Shown here piece by piece: positions 47,277-56,274 of a stretch of 64,000 nt of DNA. The translations under genes and the position numbers were made by a program. The stretch lies in NCBI RefSeq assembly GCF_023734775.1, contig NZ_AP025732.1, forward strand, positions 1,612,001 to 1,676,000, given 5' to 3'. The DNA is from Nostoc cf. commune SO-36. GTDB lineage: Bacteria; Cyanobacteriota; Cyanobacteriia; Cyanobacteriales; Nostocaceae. How positions within the stretch are numbered: the stretch's first letter is position 1; the number at the start of each line of letters is the position of its first letter. A model generated the notes under the pieces. That model ran no database searches. It was given only the letters and a program-made list of their open reading frames with translations, and was not told the origin of the DNA.

Positions 47277-48488
47277 GTAGTCTGTCAAAGACATTTTGAC
47301 GGATACTAGAAGATGTATTTTTAATATTTTATAAGGTCTATGCCTGCAAAAAGATACATTGTATCTCTGACTAATGAAGAGCGCCAAAGTCTAGAACAAT
47401 TAACCAGAACAGGTAAAGCCGCTGCTGCCAAAATCAATCACGCTCATATACTGCTGAAGGCAGATGTGAATCATCCTGATGGCGGATGGAAAGATCAGTC
47501 TATCAGTGATGTTTTCAATATCAGCACCAGAACTATTGAGCGTGTGCGACAAAGATTTGTGGAAGAAAGTTTAGAGAATGCTCTTGTACCTCGTGTGCGA
47601 CATTCGTTGAAATGGCCAAAGTTAGATGGTGAAGCAGAAGCTTATTTGGTAGCGACAGTTTGCAGTAGTCCACCCTACGGATGTAGTCGTTGGACATTAC
47701 GGTTATTAGCAGACCAGATAGTGGCATTGGGATATGTAGAGAGTATTTCCCATGAAAGTGTCCGACAAGTTCTAAAAAAAACGAGATTGAGCCTTGGTTG
47801 AAGGAATCTTGGGTTATTCCACCAGTAGCTAATGCTGAGTTCGTTTGCCAAATGGAAGACATCCTGGAATTATATACACGACCATATAACCCTGATTATC
47901 CATTGGTGTGCTTTGATGAAAGCTCAAAGCAATTAATTTCAGAAGTTAGAAAACCTCTGCTAGCAGAACCGGGACAAGTTGAACGCTATGACTATGAATA
48001 TCAAAGGGAAGGGGTTTGCAATCTATTTATGATGTTTGAGCCTTTGGTTGGGTGGAGGCACGTAGAAGTGACAGACCAACGTACCCAAATTGACTACGCT
48101 CAACAGATCAAATATTTGGTTGACGAATGCTATCCCCACGCTCAAAAAATTCAACTTGCTCAAGATAACTTAAACACTCACGTTAGAGCCTCTCTTTACA
48201 AGGCATTTCTACCAAATGAAGCCAGACGTATTCTTGACAAAATTCAGTTCCACCATACGCCTAAACATGGAAGTTGGTTAAATATGGCGGAAATTGAGTT
48301 GAGCGTTTTAAACCGACAATGCACAAGACCCGGCGTATTGCTGACAAAGATGTTTTAAAACAGGAAATTGCTGCCTGGGAAAAACGTAGAAATGAACTCT
48401 GCTGTAAAGTTGATTGGCAATTTACTACTGAAGATGCCCGAATCAAATTGAAGCGACTTTATCCGTCAATTAGTTCTTGACAGACTAC
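47277..48488 (+). mobile_element. IS630-family element A, inserted in tnpB
   Basis: A 1212-bp element. Imperfect terminal inverted repeats of about 28 bp: GTAGTCTGTCAAAGACATTT at the left, and the reverse complement of the right end, which begins GTAGTCTGTCAAGAACTAAT. It is flanked by a duplicated TA (47275-47276 and 48489-48490), the target duplication of IS630/Tc1 elements. The insertion splits the RuvC-I part of TnpB. It carries one transposase gene on the plus strand. Confidence 0.9.
47340..48480 (+). pseudogene. IS630-type transposase of element A, frameshifted
   Basis: The first 154 residues (MPAKRYIVSLTNEERQSLEQ, HTH DVFNISTRTIERVRQRFVEE) end after a run of eight A residues (47774-47781). 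A -1 slip there continues as NEIEPWLKESWVIPPVANAE, then the DDE core VCFDESSKQLI, LAQDNLNTH and KHGSWLNMAEIELS. The run of A at the overlap fits programmed -1 frameshifting used by IS630 elements. A second shift near 48325, after VLNRQC, is not at a homopolymer and removes the C-terminus (IADKDVLKQEIAAWEKRR). So this copy is probably dead. Confidence 0.85.
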
Positions 48489-49091
48489 TAGTAATAGCAA
48501 AGTGAGTTAACCCCAAATCAATACCTACAGCCTTGCCTTCTGTAGTTGAACTAGGCAAATCTTTGCCATCATCAAACAGAATTGCCGCAAAGTATTGATT
48601 AGAGCAGTTTTTGGATATGGTTACAGTCTTAACTTTCCCCTCAACAGGTCTATGAATTATTGCTGATACGTCACCTATCTTGGGGAGACTTAAGTAATTG
48701 TCAGCAATTTTAACATTCCTGAGGATACTGTATTGACTGCTTGCCGTGCTTTGATTTGAATCTAGGGTACTTAGCTCTTTTTTCAAAGAAGTTGTTGAAA
48801 GCCACACCGAGATTCAAGCAAACTTGCTGCAAACATTGCGAATAAGTCAGCGATAGCCACTCATACTCTTTCTTTAGCTGAGGAATTATCTTTTTGTTAC
48901 TGCGTATCCAGATAAACCCTTGCCAGTCTCTTTATATGTTTGGTTCATCAAATTCAAGCAATAATTCCACAACCAACGGCAAGAGCCAAAAGCCTGAGCT
49001 AGAGACTGCTGTTGTTGGACATCTGGATATAACCTGACTTTGACGACCTTTAACATTTTAGAGTAAACTACGTTTGCTATAAAAGAGTATA

Positions 49092-50106
49092 CAGCGCTTC
49101 CGCCTGTTATAAGGTACACTAGGTTAAAATATAAATACTTTTAAATGAAGTCATACTCTATCGAGCTTCGAGAAAAAATAGTTGCAGCACATATTCAAAA
49201 AAATATCTCAATCAGGAAAGTAGCTAACATATTTTCTGTCTCAAAGAGTTTAGTGCAAAAGCTTGTAAAACAACAAAAACTTGAAGGAAATTTACAACCA
49301 AAGCCGCGAGGAAAACCACAATTTAGTCATCTGACAAATGCTGACATAGAGTTAAGAGAATTAGTTGAAGCACATCCAGATGCAACATTGATAGAGTTGT
49401 GTGAATTATTTGCAGACAAAACTGGTAATTGGGTAGGTCGAAGTGCAATGTGTCGTGCCTTACAAAAATTAGGATTAAATCGTAAAAAAAAACATTGCGG
49501 AGTAGTCAAGCAGCAACAGAAAGAGTTCAAAAACTAAGAGTAGAATATTGGGAACAGGTCAGAGATATAGATCCAGATAACTTAGTATTCCTAGATGAGA
49601 CAGGAGTTTTATTAGGTCTGGCAAGAACTCATGCGCGTTCGCAACAAGGAACAAGAGCTTACGACCAAAAACCATTTTATAGAGGTGCAAAAGTCACAGT
49701 AATTGGAGCAATTAGTATTAAAAAAGTAGTGGCGTTAATGACGATGAATAACTCAATGGATAGCCAAGCATTTGATGTATTCATTGAGAAGTTTTTAGCG
49801 CCTAATTTATGGACAGGAGCAGTAGTCGTCATGGATAACTTACCTGCCCATAAACTAGCATCAATTGTACCAATGATTGAAGCTGTAGGTGCGAAAGTTA
49901 TTTGTTTATCCTCATACTCTCCTGATTTTAATCCAATCGAGTTATGGTGGTCACAACTCAAATCTTTTTTACGCAGTTTTGCTCCAACTACAACAGAAAT
50001 GGTTGATACAGTAATCTCAGTTGCACTCGACTTAATGAATCCTCAACATTTAAAAAACTGGTTTACTAATTGTTGCTATTGTACCTCATAACACCGGGAA
50101 GTGCTG
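49092..50106 (+). mobile_element. IS630-family element B
   Basis: A 1015-bp element bounded by CAGCGCTTCCGCCTGTTATA and the inverted right end, which begins CAGCACTTCCCGGTGTTATG, with a TA duplication on each side (49090-49091 and 50107-50108). It sits 35 bp upstream of the tnpB start codon and so separates that gene from its left end. It carries a two-frame transposase. Not closely related to element A by transposase sequence. Confidence 0.92.
49145..50091 (+). CDS. IS630-type transposase, two frames joined by -1 slip
   Basis: Frame 1 (49145-49537) starts MKSYSIELREKIVAAHIQKN with an HTH (SIRKVANIFSVSKSLVQKLV). Frame 2 (49495-50091) carries the DDE domain: VFLDETGVLLG, VVVMDNLPAHK and NPIELWWSQLKSFL. 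The frames overlap at nine consecutive A residues (49484-49492), a classic -1 slippery run, so a fused protein of about 315 residues is expected. Both frames are otherwise clean and the ends are intact. This copy could be active. Confidence 0.9.
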
Positions 50107-50360
50107 TAACACATCGCGCAGCGTCTCGTAGAGAAGATTTGTTCGTTTCCTCCATGTTCTGCTCCCTGTTCTTCCTGCGGAAGAATTTGGTCACAGAACT
50201 GTCGTCAACTCACGCGCAATTCATCTCAACACTTACCGCGAAGCAGAAGTGTGAGGCTTCTTGCTGTTTCAAGCTAAACATTGCCCAATTTTTCTTTGGA
50301 TTAAAGCCCATCAACGTTGAGCAAGTAAAATAAAAGCAACGATAAAACTACTTAAGCTCC

Positions 50361-51116
50361 ATGTCTCAAGTTTCGATCGTCATTCCGACTTTAAATGAAG
50401 CAGCCAGCTTGGGGCGCACATTGCGCCAATTGACTTTACTTAATCCGCCTCCTTTTGAGGTGATAGTAGTAGATAGTGGCAGCGAAGATCAGACACTAGC
50501 TGTTGCAAAGCAAGGTTTTGGATCATTCAATCAGTCTCTATATGTACAAGTTGTCTCATGTGAGCGGCGTGGGCGTTCTATTCAAATGAATTATGGTGCA
50601 TCGGCTGCAACTGGAGATATTCTTTGCTTTTTGCATGCAGACACTTGGGTGCCAGATGACCTAATTACCATCATTAACAAAACTCTGGGAGAGCCAACCA
50701 TTGCTTGTGGAGGGTTCATTTCTCTGATGAGTGGATCTCAAACAACTCGCTGGGGTATCTCTCTACACAATTATCTAAAAACTTATTACGCACCACTACT
50801 ATTTAAACCTCACCTGTTTTTTCGAGGATTGCGTTTGTTGTTTGGAGATCAGGTAATGTTTTGTCGTCGCACTGACTTTTGGGATTGCAGTGGATTTGAT
50901 GAGGCATTGCCGATTATGGAGGACGGAGATTTATGTTTAAAATTGGTTAAAAAAGGACGTATTCATCAGGTGAATCGTATTGTTCACTCTTCAGATCGTC
51001 GCGTAGCAAAATGGGGTAGCTTTAAAGCAAATGCAATTTACCTTTACATTGGGTTTTTGTGGGGAATTGGTGTTGATGCAAATTATCTCAAACAATTTTA
51101 TCAAGATATTCGCTGA
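50361..51116 (+). CDS. Family 2 glycosyltransferase (TIGR04283-like)
   Basis: A 251-residue GT-A enzyme. It starts SQVSIVIPTLNEAASLGRTL, the donor-binding region has VVDSGSEDQT, the DxD-type motif is FLHADTWVP, and a later EDGDLCLKLVKKG is the usual acceptor-side acidic motif. It resembles the TIGR04283 group, of which some members sit in arsenosugar pathways; no other arsenosugar gene is present, so I leave the substrate open. The 3' end overlaps the convergent DUF547 gene by 16 bp. Confidence 0.88.
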   Translation: MSQVSIVIPTLNEAASLGRTLRQLTLLNPPPFEVIVVDSGSEDQTLAVAKQGFGSFNQSLYVQVVSCERRGRSIQMNYGASAATGDILCFLHADTWVPDDLITIINKTLGEPTIACGGFISLMSGSQTTRWGISLHNYLKTYYAPLLFKPHLFFRGLRLLFGDQVMFCRRTDFWDCSGFDEALPIMEDGDLCLKLVKKGRIHQVNRIVHSSDRRVAKWGSFKANAIYLYIGFLWGIGVDANYLKQFYQDIR

Positions 51117-51802
51117 TTCAGGTTCCAGTCATAGTACAAATAGGAAATTGGCGTTGATGCATTTATTGGCAAGTCTATTTCTAGGTAGGAACGGATATAT
51201 TCTGGAATGGAAGATTTAATTTTGAGAAAGTCTTGACGATACCATTTAAAAATTTTGCTACAGTAGAGCGTTTTTTTATCTGAGTCATAACGGACTTTTT
51301 CAGGATTGTTAATAAAGCGCCGGGTATCTTCATCTAACTGCTGGGTAACTTGTTCAGGAAAATAAGCTCCAGCACGCAGTAACGGGCAACCAACCGAAGC
51401 GCAGACAATTGCAAAATGAATTCGTGGCTCCTGTAAATTTTCCCGCAGAATCTGGTTTTCTATTTCGGCTAAACTGTAGCGTTTGTCAAATATATAGTAG
51501 GCACGGCGTTGGAAGAACCACAAAAAAGCCAGCCAGTTGGGAATACCTAAGATTAACGGACGAATTGACTCAAGCGGGTATCTCTCCAAAATTGTCGAAA
51601 TGGTGAAAGCATTGTAAAGGTTAATCCACAATGCCAATTGCTCAAAATTGTTGGAATTAGACTTAAAATCCAGATTTTTTTGACTCGATAACCAATTGGC
51701 GATCGCTTGAGGTTGCTCCGTTTTCCAAGCAAAATAGTTTACACGACCGTCTCCATCAACATACTGACGCAACAATCTATCCCAGGGTTCAAAATCAATC
51801 AT
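51101..51802 (-). CDS. DUF547 domain protein
   Basis: A 233-residue protein of the DUF547 family. Key segments are VNYFAWKTEQPQAIANWL, LALWINLYNAFTI, LAEIENQILRENLQEPRIHF and AIVCASVGCPLLRAGAY. The Cys-bearing CASVGCP and the WINLYNA box are highly conserved in the family, whose function is not known. There is no signal peptide. The start at 51802 is about 90 bp from the divergent end of the aldo/keto reductase gene. Confidence 0.9.
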   Translation of the reverse strand: MIDFEPWDRLLRQYVDGDGRVNYFAWKTEQPQAIANWLSSQKNLDFKSNSNNFEQLALWINLYNAFTISTILERYPLESIRPLILGIPNWLAFLWFFQRRAYYIFDKRYSLAEIENQILRENLQEPRIHFAIVCASVGCPLLRAGAYFPEQVTQQLDEDTRRFINNPEKVRYDSDKKTLYCSKIFKWYRQDFLKIKSSIPEYIRSYLEIDLPINASTPISYLYYDWNLNQRIS

Positions 51803-51890
51803 TATCGTTGTGTTGAGATGCTAACGGTTGTTTTATATCATCAAACTCATAACCCAATACGTTGGGGTTAAGATGTAATATGCGACAGCA

Positions 51891-52871
51891 TCAACGATTA
51901 ACAGTACTCATGTCAGGGTAGCGATCGCCAGCTGCCACATTTTTGGGTGCAACTGCTTCTAGTTGATTCAAATCTTTTTCAGTCAGGGTAATTTCGGTAG
52001 CTGCAATATTCTCCTCCAAGTAAGTACGGCGTTTTGTACCAGGAATTGGCACAATATCTTCTCCTTGAGCCAAAAGCCATGCTAGTGCAAGTTGACTAGC
52101 AGTTACTCCTTTTTCGCTAGCGATCGCTTTGACTTGTTCTACTAATTGTAGGTTTTTATAAAAATTCTCACCTTGAAAGCGAGGAGAATTTCGGCGATAG
52201 TCATCAGGTGCAAGATCGTCAGGGGTAGCGATCGCACCTGATAAAAATCCTCTTCCTAATGGGCTATAAGGAACAAACCCAATTCCTAATTCCCGTACAG
52301 TTGGTAAAATTTCATCCTCTGGTTCTCGACTCCAAAGCGAGTATTCTGTTTGCAGGGCACTAATGGGGTGAACTTTTACAGCCCGTCTAATCGTCGCCGG
52401 AGCAGCTTCAGAAAGTCCTAAATAACGCACTTTTCCTTGCTGCACTAACTCTGCCATCGCCCCGACAGTATCTTCAATGGGTACGGTTGGATCTACACGA
52501 TGTTGATAATAAAGATCAATCACCTCAACTCCCAGACGTTTTAGTGAGGCATCACAAGCTGTCTGGACATATTCTGGTTTGCCGCTAACTCCTTTAAAAC
52601 CACCATCTTCAGTGCGGACATTGCCAAATTTGGTTGCTAAAACTACTTGATCTCGGCGATCTTTAATTGCTCTGCCTACTAGTTGCTCATTAGTAAAGGG
52701 GCCATACATATCAGCAGTATCCAGAAAATTCACCCCAAGTTCTAATGCTCGATGAATTGTGGCGATCGCTTCAGTTTCATCACGCCCACTATAAAACTCA
52801 GACATTCCCATGCAACCAAGTCCGATATTTGAAACCTCTAACCCAAGTTTCCCTAGTTTTCTGGTTTTCAT
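51891..52871 (-). CDS. Aldo/keto reductase
   Basis: A 326-residue TIM-barrel oxidoreductase. The catalytic tetrad is D51, Y56, K81 and H124 ([25 protein letters not shown]). The NADPH-binding C-terminal part has [16 protein letters not shown]. It belongs to the YhdN/AKR13-like group, usually broad in substrate. It starts at ATG 52871 with a short A/T-rich leader. Physiological substrate unknown. Confidence 0.93.
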   Translation of the reverse strand: MKTRKLGKLGLEVSNIGLGCMGMSEFYSGRDETEAIATIHRALELGVNFLDTADMYGPFTNEQLVGRAIKDRRDQVVLATKFGNVRTEDGGFKGVSGKPEYVQTACDASLKRLGVEVIDLYYQHRVDPTVPIEDTVGAMAELVQQGKVRYLGLSEAAPATIRRAVKVHPISALQTEYSLWSREPEDEILPTVRELGIGFVPYSPLGRGFLSGAIATPDDLAPDDYRRNSPRFQGENFYKNLQLVEQVKAIASEKGVTASQLALAWLLAQGEDIVPIPGTKRRTYLEENIAATEITLTEKDLNQLEAVAPKNVAAGDRYPDMSTVNR

Positions 52872-53426
52872 AAAATAATTTCCTAGTCAGTAATTGGTAT
52901 GAAAATAATACGTCTCTCAGCATTATCCCTTTCCCTATTACTAAGTCATCTACTATTAGAAGTATTTATTAATACCAATTTTAATTCTGTTTGATAAATT
53001 TTATTATCAGTAATCACTCAAAATTCAAATCTTCTCTGCTCGCCAGTACCTAGCCCCCAGTCTGCACAACCCTATTAATGGCTAAAGTCACCCATTCAGG
53101 TGAGGACATACACTCAGAGGTTACGTATTATAAAGTAAGATTAAGCAACGATGAAGCTAATTATGCCTCTAGTTGTTATTTTACTAATAAAAATTAATCC
53201 AAAAATTTTAAAACTCCGTATTTGTCCACTAGGTATTTAATATTTATGTCCGCTCAAGTAAGTATAATTCCCCAGGATACCGCCCTCCTCAACCTTCGGT
53301 GTAAGCCAAGAGAGGAGCAAAAATGCTGCTTTGGTGGAGTGGAATACTTTTACTATGAGCAATTTGAGGGACATCGTTATATAACTCAGACTACACCCAT
53401 AAAGCAAGATTCATAGGTTTTTAGAT
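52872..53426. other. Divergent intergenic region
   Basis: Between the aldo/keto reductase (minus) and the exporter adaptor (plus). It must contain both promoters. A 64-codon open frame at 53222 has no support. No RNA or repeat of note apart from short direct repeats. Confidence 0.5.
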
Positions 53427-54887
53427 ATGGCTACGTACATAGAAATTCCTATTATTGGCAAAAAAATTAAGTATCCATTACGCTGGCTGATGGGGGTAAT
53501 GGCAAGTGGTGCTTTGGTTGTGGGTACAGTAACAACTTACACCTTGGTAAATCAAGGGGCAAATAAAGAAGATATTGCCCAATTAACTGTACCAGTGACA
53601 GCGCAAAACGTTACTTTGCGGATTACAGCTAGTGGTAAAGTCGTGCCAGTTCAGAGCGTAAATATTAGTCCGAAAAACCCTGGAGTGCTATCGCAATTAT
53701 ATGTGGAACAAGGCGATCGCATTCAACAAGGGCAAATTCTCGCCCGCATGGATAGTGCTAGCATTGAAGCCCAAAGGAGCCAGTACCGTGCTAACTTAGC
53801 CCAAAGTCAAGCACAACTTGCCGAAGCCGTTGCTGGTAGTCGTCCTCAAGAAATTGCTCAAGCGAGAGCGCGGTTAGCGCAAGCTCAAGCCCAGTTAGCC
53901 GCAGCCAAAGCTGGTAATCGTCCCCAAGAGATTGCTCAATCTCAATCTCAAGTGGATGCGGCTCAAGCAAGGGTGAATTACACCACCGAACAGGTAAAAC
54001 GCTACCAATACCTATATCAACAGGGAGCAGAGAAAAAACAATTATTTGATCAAGCTCTCAGCGAAGACAAAAGTGCTAGAGCGAATTTAGAAGAAGCTAA
54101 AAAACGATTCTCGTTAGTCCAAAGTGGCACTCGGACTGAGGAAATCGACCAACGCCAAGCGGCTGTAAATGAAGCACGAGCAGCGTTAGTACTGTTAGAA
54201 GATGGCACCCGTTCTGAGCAAATTGTGCAGCGTCAAGCAGCAGTTGCGGCGGCCGAAGCCCAATTGAAGGGTGTGCAAGTGCAGTTAGATGAGACTATTA
54301 TTCGCGCTCCTCTTTCGGGAATTGTGACGCAAAAGTATGCCGATCCTGGCGCGTTTGTTACACCGACAACTTCTGCTTCTACTAGTGCATCGGCAACTTC
54401 TAGTTCTATTGTTGCCGTAGCACGCGGTTTAGAAATATTAGCCCAAGTCCCCGAAGCCGATATTGGCAGAATTAAACCGGGACAGGAGGTGGAAATTGTC
54501 GCTGATGCCTATCCAGATCAAGTTTTTAAAGGTCGTGTACGCCTGATTGCTCCCGAAGCAGTGATAGAACAAGGTGTGACATCCTTCCAGGTGCGGGTTG
54601 CTCTCGATACTGGCATAGATAAACTACGTTCTGGCTTAAATGTGGATCTGACCTTTTTGGGCGATCGCGTTAACAATGCTTTAGTATTACCAACGGTGTC
54701 AATTGTCACCGAAAAAGGTAAAACTGGTGTACTCGTCCCAGATGCCAAGAATAAACCCCAGTTCCGTGAAATTACAATTGGGGCACAAATCCAAAACCAA
54801 ACTCAGATTTTAGGGGGAGTTAAAGAAGGCGATCGCATATTTATTAACCCACCCAAAGACTACAAAATTGAAAAGTCTAAGGAATAA
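53427..54887 (+). CDS. MacA-like ABC-exporter membrane fusion protein
   Basis: A 486-residue adaptor. A membrane anchor near residues 19-41 (LRWLMGVMASGALVVGTVTT) is followed by a lipoyl-like half (VNISPKNPGVLSQLYVEQGD). A long coiled-coil hairpin (about 115-275) contains four repeats of GxRxxEIxQ (AGSRPQEIAQ, AGNRPQEIAQ, SGTRTEEIDQ, DGTRSEQIVQ). The second lipoyl half (LSGIVTQKYADPGAFV) and barrel domain follow. It resembles DevB/MacA proteins that pair with MacB-type permeases; the permease is next, 29 bp on. The ATPase that normally completes the exporter is not here. Confidence 0.9.
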   Translation: MATYIEIPIIGKKIKYPLRWLMGVMASGALVVGTVTTYTLVNQGANKEDIAQLTVPVTAQNVTLRITASGKVVPVQSVNISPKNPGVLSQLYVEQGDRIQQGQILARMDSASIEAQRSQYRANLAQSQAQLAEAVAGSRPQEIAQARARLAQAQAQLAAAKAGNRPQEIAQSQSQVDAAQARVNYTTEQVKRYQYLYQQGAEKKQLFDQALSEDKSARANLEEAKKRFSLVQSGTRTEEIDQRQAAVNEARAALVLLEDGTRSEQIVQRQAAVAAAEAQLKGVQVQLDETIIRAPLSGIVTQKYADPGAFVTPTTSASTSASATSSSIVAVARGLEILAQVPEADIGRIKPGQEVEIVADAYPDQVFKGRVRLIAPEAVIEQGVTSFQVRVALDTGIDKLRSGLNVDLTFLGDRVNNALVLPTVSIVTEKGKTGVLVPDAKNKPQFREITIGAQIQNQTQILGGVKEGDRIFINPPKDYKIEKSKE

Positions 54888-54889
54888 AA

Positions 54890-54910
54890 TAATTCGTAAT
54901 TCGTAATTAT
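54890..54910. repeat. STRR heptamer array (AATTCGT)n
   Basis: Two to three copies of AATTCGT fill the gap between the adaptor and permease genes. They may alter spacing but do not break the operon. Confidence 0.8.
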
Positions 54911-54916
54911 TAAGAC

Positions 54917-56134
54917 ATGAATTTTTTAGAAAGTGTTCAAATGGCGGGCAAAACCCTGCTATCAAATAAGTTGCGTAGCGCCCTCACTATGTTGGGTATA
55001 GTTATTGGCAACGCCTCAGTGATTGCTATGATTGGTATTGGTGAAGGGGGGCAAAAATACGTCAATAAACAACTGGAGTCATTAGGGCCAAATGTGCTAT
55101 TTGTACTGCCAGGTAATCAAGAAACTCAGCGCATCTCCTTTGAAGTACCAAAAACTTTGGTGTTGCAAGATGCCGAAGCGATCGCTTCTCAAGTACCAAG
55201 TGTAATAGGGGTTGCACCAGAGTTAAATAGAAGACAGGTGGTTACATACCGCAACAGAAACACTGATGTCAACATTATTGGTACAACTCCTAGCTTCCTC
55301 TCGGTGCGGGATTTTGAAACTGCTAAAGGCAGGTTTTTTAGCGAGGTAGACATCAAGCGAAATAACCAAGTCGTTGTATTAGGTGGCGACTTGGCAGAAA
55401 AACTATTTGGTAACAGTAACCCTCTAGGGCAGCAATTACGAGTTGGAAATACCAGCTTTCAAGTGATTGGCACGTTAACCGCTAAAGGTTCCAGCGTGGG
55501 AGCAGATTATGATGATGCTGCTTTAATACCGATTACGACTTCAGCAAACCGACTTGTAGGAAAAAATTCTCCTTATGGCATCGCCTTAGATTATATGGTT
55601 GCTGCGGCTCGTGATTCAGATAGTGTGGATGCAGCAGAGTTTCAAATTACGAATTTGCTGCGTTTACGACACAAAATTAACGGTGAAGACGACTTTACCA
55701 TTCGCACTCAGAAAGATGCCTTGCAAACTGTCGGTCAAATTACAGGTGCATTGACAATTATGTTAGCAGCGATCGCAGCCATATCGCTGTTTGTCGGCGG
55801 CATAGGCATCATGAATATTATGCTTGTCTCCGTCACCGAACGCACCCAAGAAATCGGATTAAGGAAAGCGATCGGGGCAACTGAGCAAGATATTTTGCTA
55901 CAGTTCATCATTGAGGCAGTAATAGTTTCCGCAGCCGGTGGTTTAGTTGGGACTGCGGTTGGTATCAGTGGCATTCTGTTAGTGGGAGCATTGACTCCTT
56001 TAGAAGCAAGCCTTTCTCCTGTAGCAATTACGATGGCAGTTGGTGTCTCTGGCGGTATTGGGTTATTTTTTGGTGTTGTTCCTGCACGTCGCGCTGCTAA
56101 ACTCGATCCCATTGTGGCGTTAAGAAGTGCTTAG
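54917..56134 (+). CDS. MacB-type ABC transporter permease (FtsX-like)
   Basis: A 405-residue permease. One N-terminal helix (about 17-45) is followed by a large MacB_PCD periplasmic domain and three C-terminal helices (about 275-310, 330-355, 370-395), with the FtsX signature ERTQEIGLRKAIGA. No Walker motifs, so the ATPase must be a separate gene; it is not adjacent. With the upstream MacA-like adaptor it should form an exporter of lipids, peptides or glycolipids, as DevBCA does in heterocysts. The cargo here is unknown. A short STRR (AATTCGT) lies between the two genes. Confidence 0.92.
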   Translation: MNFLESVQMAGKTLLSNKLRSALTMLGIVIGNASVIAMIGIGEGGQKYVNKQLESLGPNVLFVLPGNQETQRISFEVPKTLVLQDAEAIASQVPSVIGVAPELNRRQVVTYRNRNTDVNIIGTTPSFLSVRDFETAKGRFFSEVDIKRNNQVVVLGGDLAEKLFGNSNPLGQQLRVGNTSFQVIGTLTAKGSSVGADYDDAALIPITTSANRLVGKNSPYGIALDYMVAAARDSDSVDAAEFQITNLLRLRHKINGEDDFTIRTQKDALQTVGQITGALTIMLAAIAAISLFVGGIGIMNIMLVSVTERTQEIGLRKAIGATEQDILLQFIIEAVIVSAAGGLVGTAVGISGILLVGALTPLEASLSPVAITMAVGVSGGIGLFFGVVPARRAAKLDPIVALRSA

Positions 56135-56150
56135 TGTTGCTGAGTGGTAT

Positions 56151-56274
56151 TTAAGCACTGGTAGGAATTTTAATTAAAAACTCTGTTCCTTCTCCAGATT
56201 TAGCTGACAGACTGCGGAATTTCGGGTTAAATGTTTTAAAGTATGCACTCTGCAAGAGTTGTTGGATATTATTC
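56151..56274 (-). pseudogene. Histidine kinase C-terminal relic
   Basis: On the minus strand the end of an open frame reads SLSAKSGEGTEFLIKIPTSA before a stop. The GEGTEFLIKIP word is the usual end of an HATPase domain in sensor kinases. Only about 40 residues remain and the frame runs into the murJ start region on the other strand, so the rest of the gene is lost. A relic. Confidence 0.55.

Larger units (their letters stand above)
46709..49056 (-). pseudogene. tnpB: IS200/IS605-family TnpB (RNA-guided nuclease), broken by an IS630 insertion
   Basis: Reading on the minus strand, the N-terminus MLKVVKVRLYPDVQQQQSLA starts at 49056. Two one-base indels (about 48895 and 48720) interrupt it before the RuvC-I motif GIDLGLTHFAITS. 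There an IS630 element is inserted. On the far side the frame resumes as DGSKFDNPRILNKHEKNLKL, then VIVVENLNIKGMMQN (RuvC-II region), the zinc ribbon CHVCLNQVGS...CEKCQTKHDR and RuvC-III DRDVNASINL. The codons on each side match in phase if the element and its TA duplication are removed. The gene has been inactivated by the insertion. No tnpA is present. Confidence 0.93.

Noticed and set aside
53222..53416. 64-residue frame
   Set aside because: Intergenic, no ribosome site, no recognisable domain; it may be chance.
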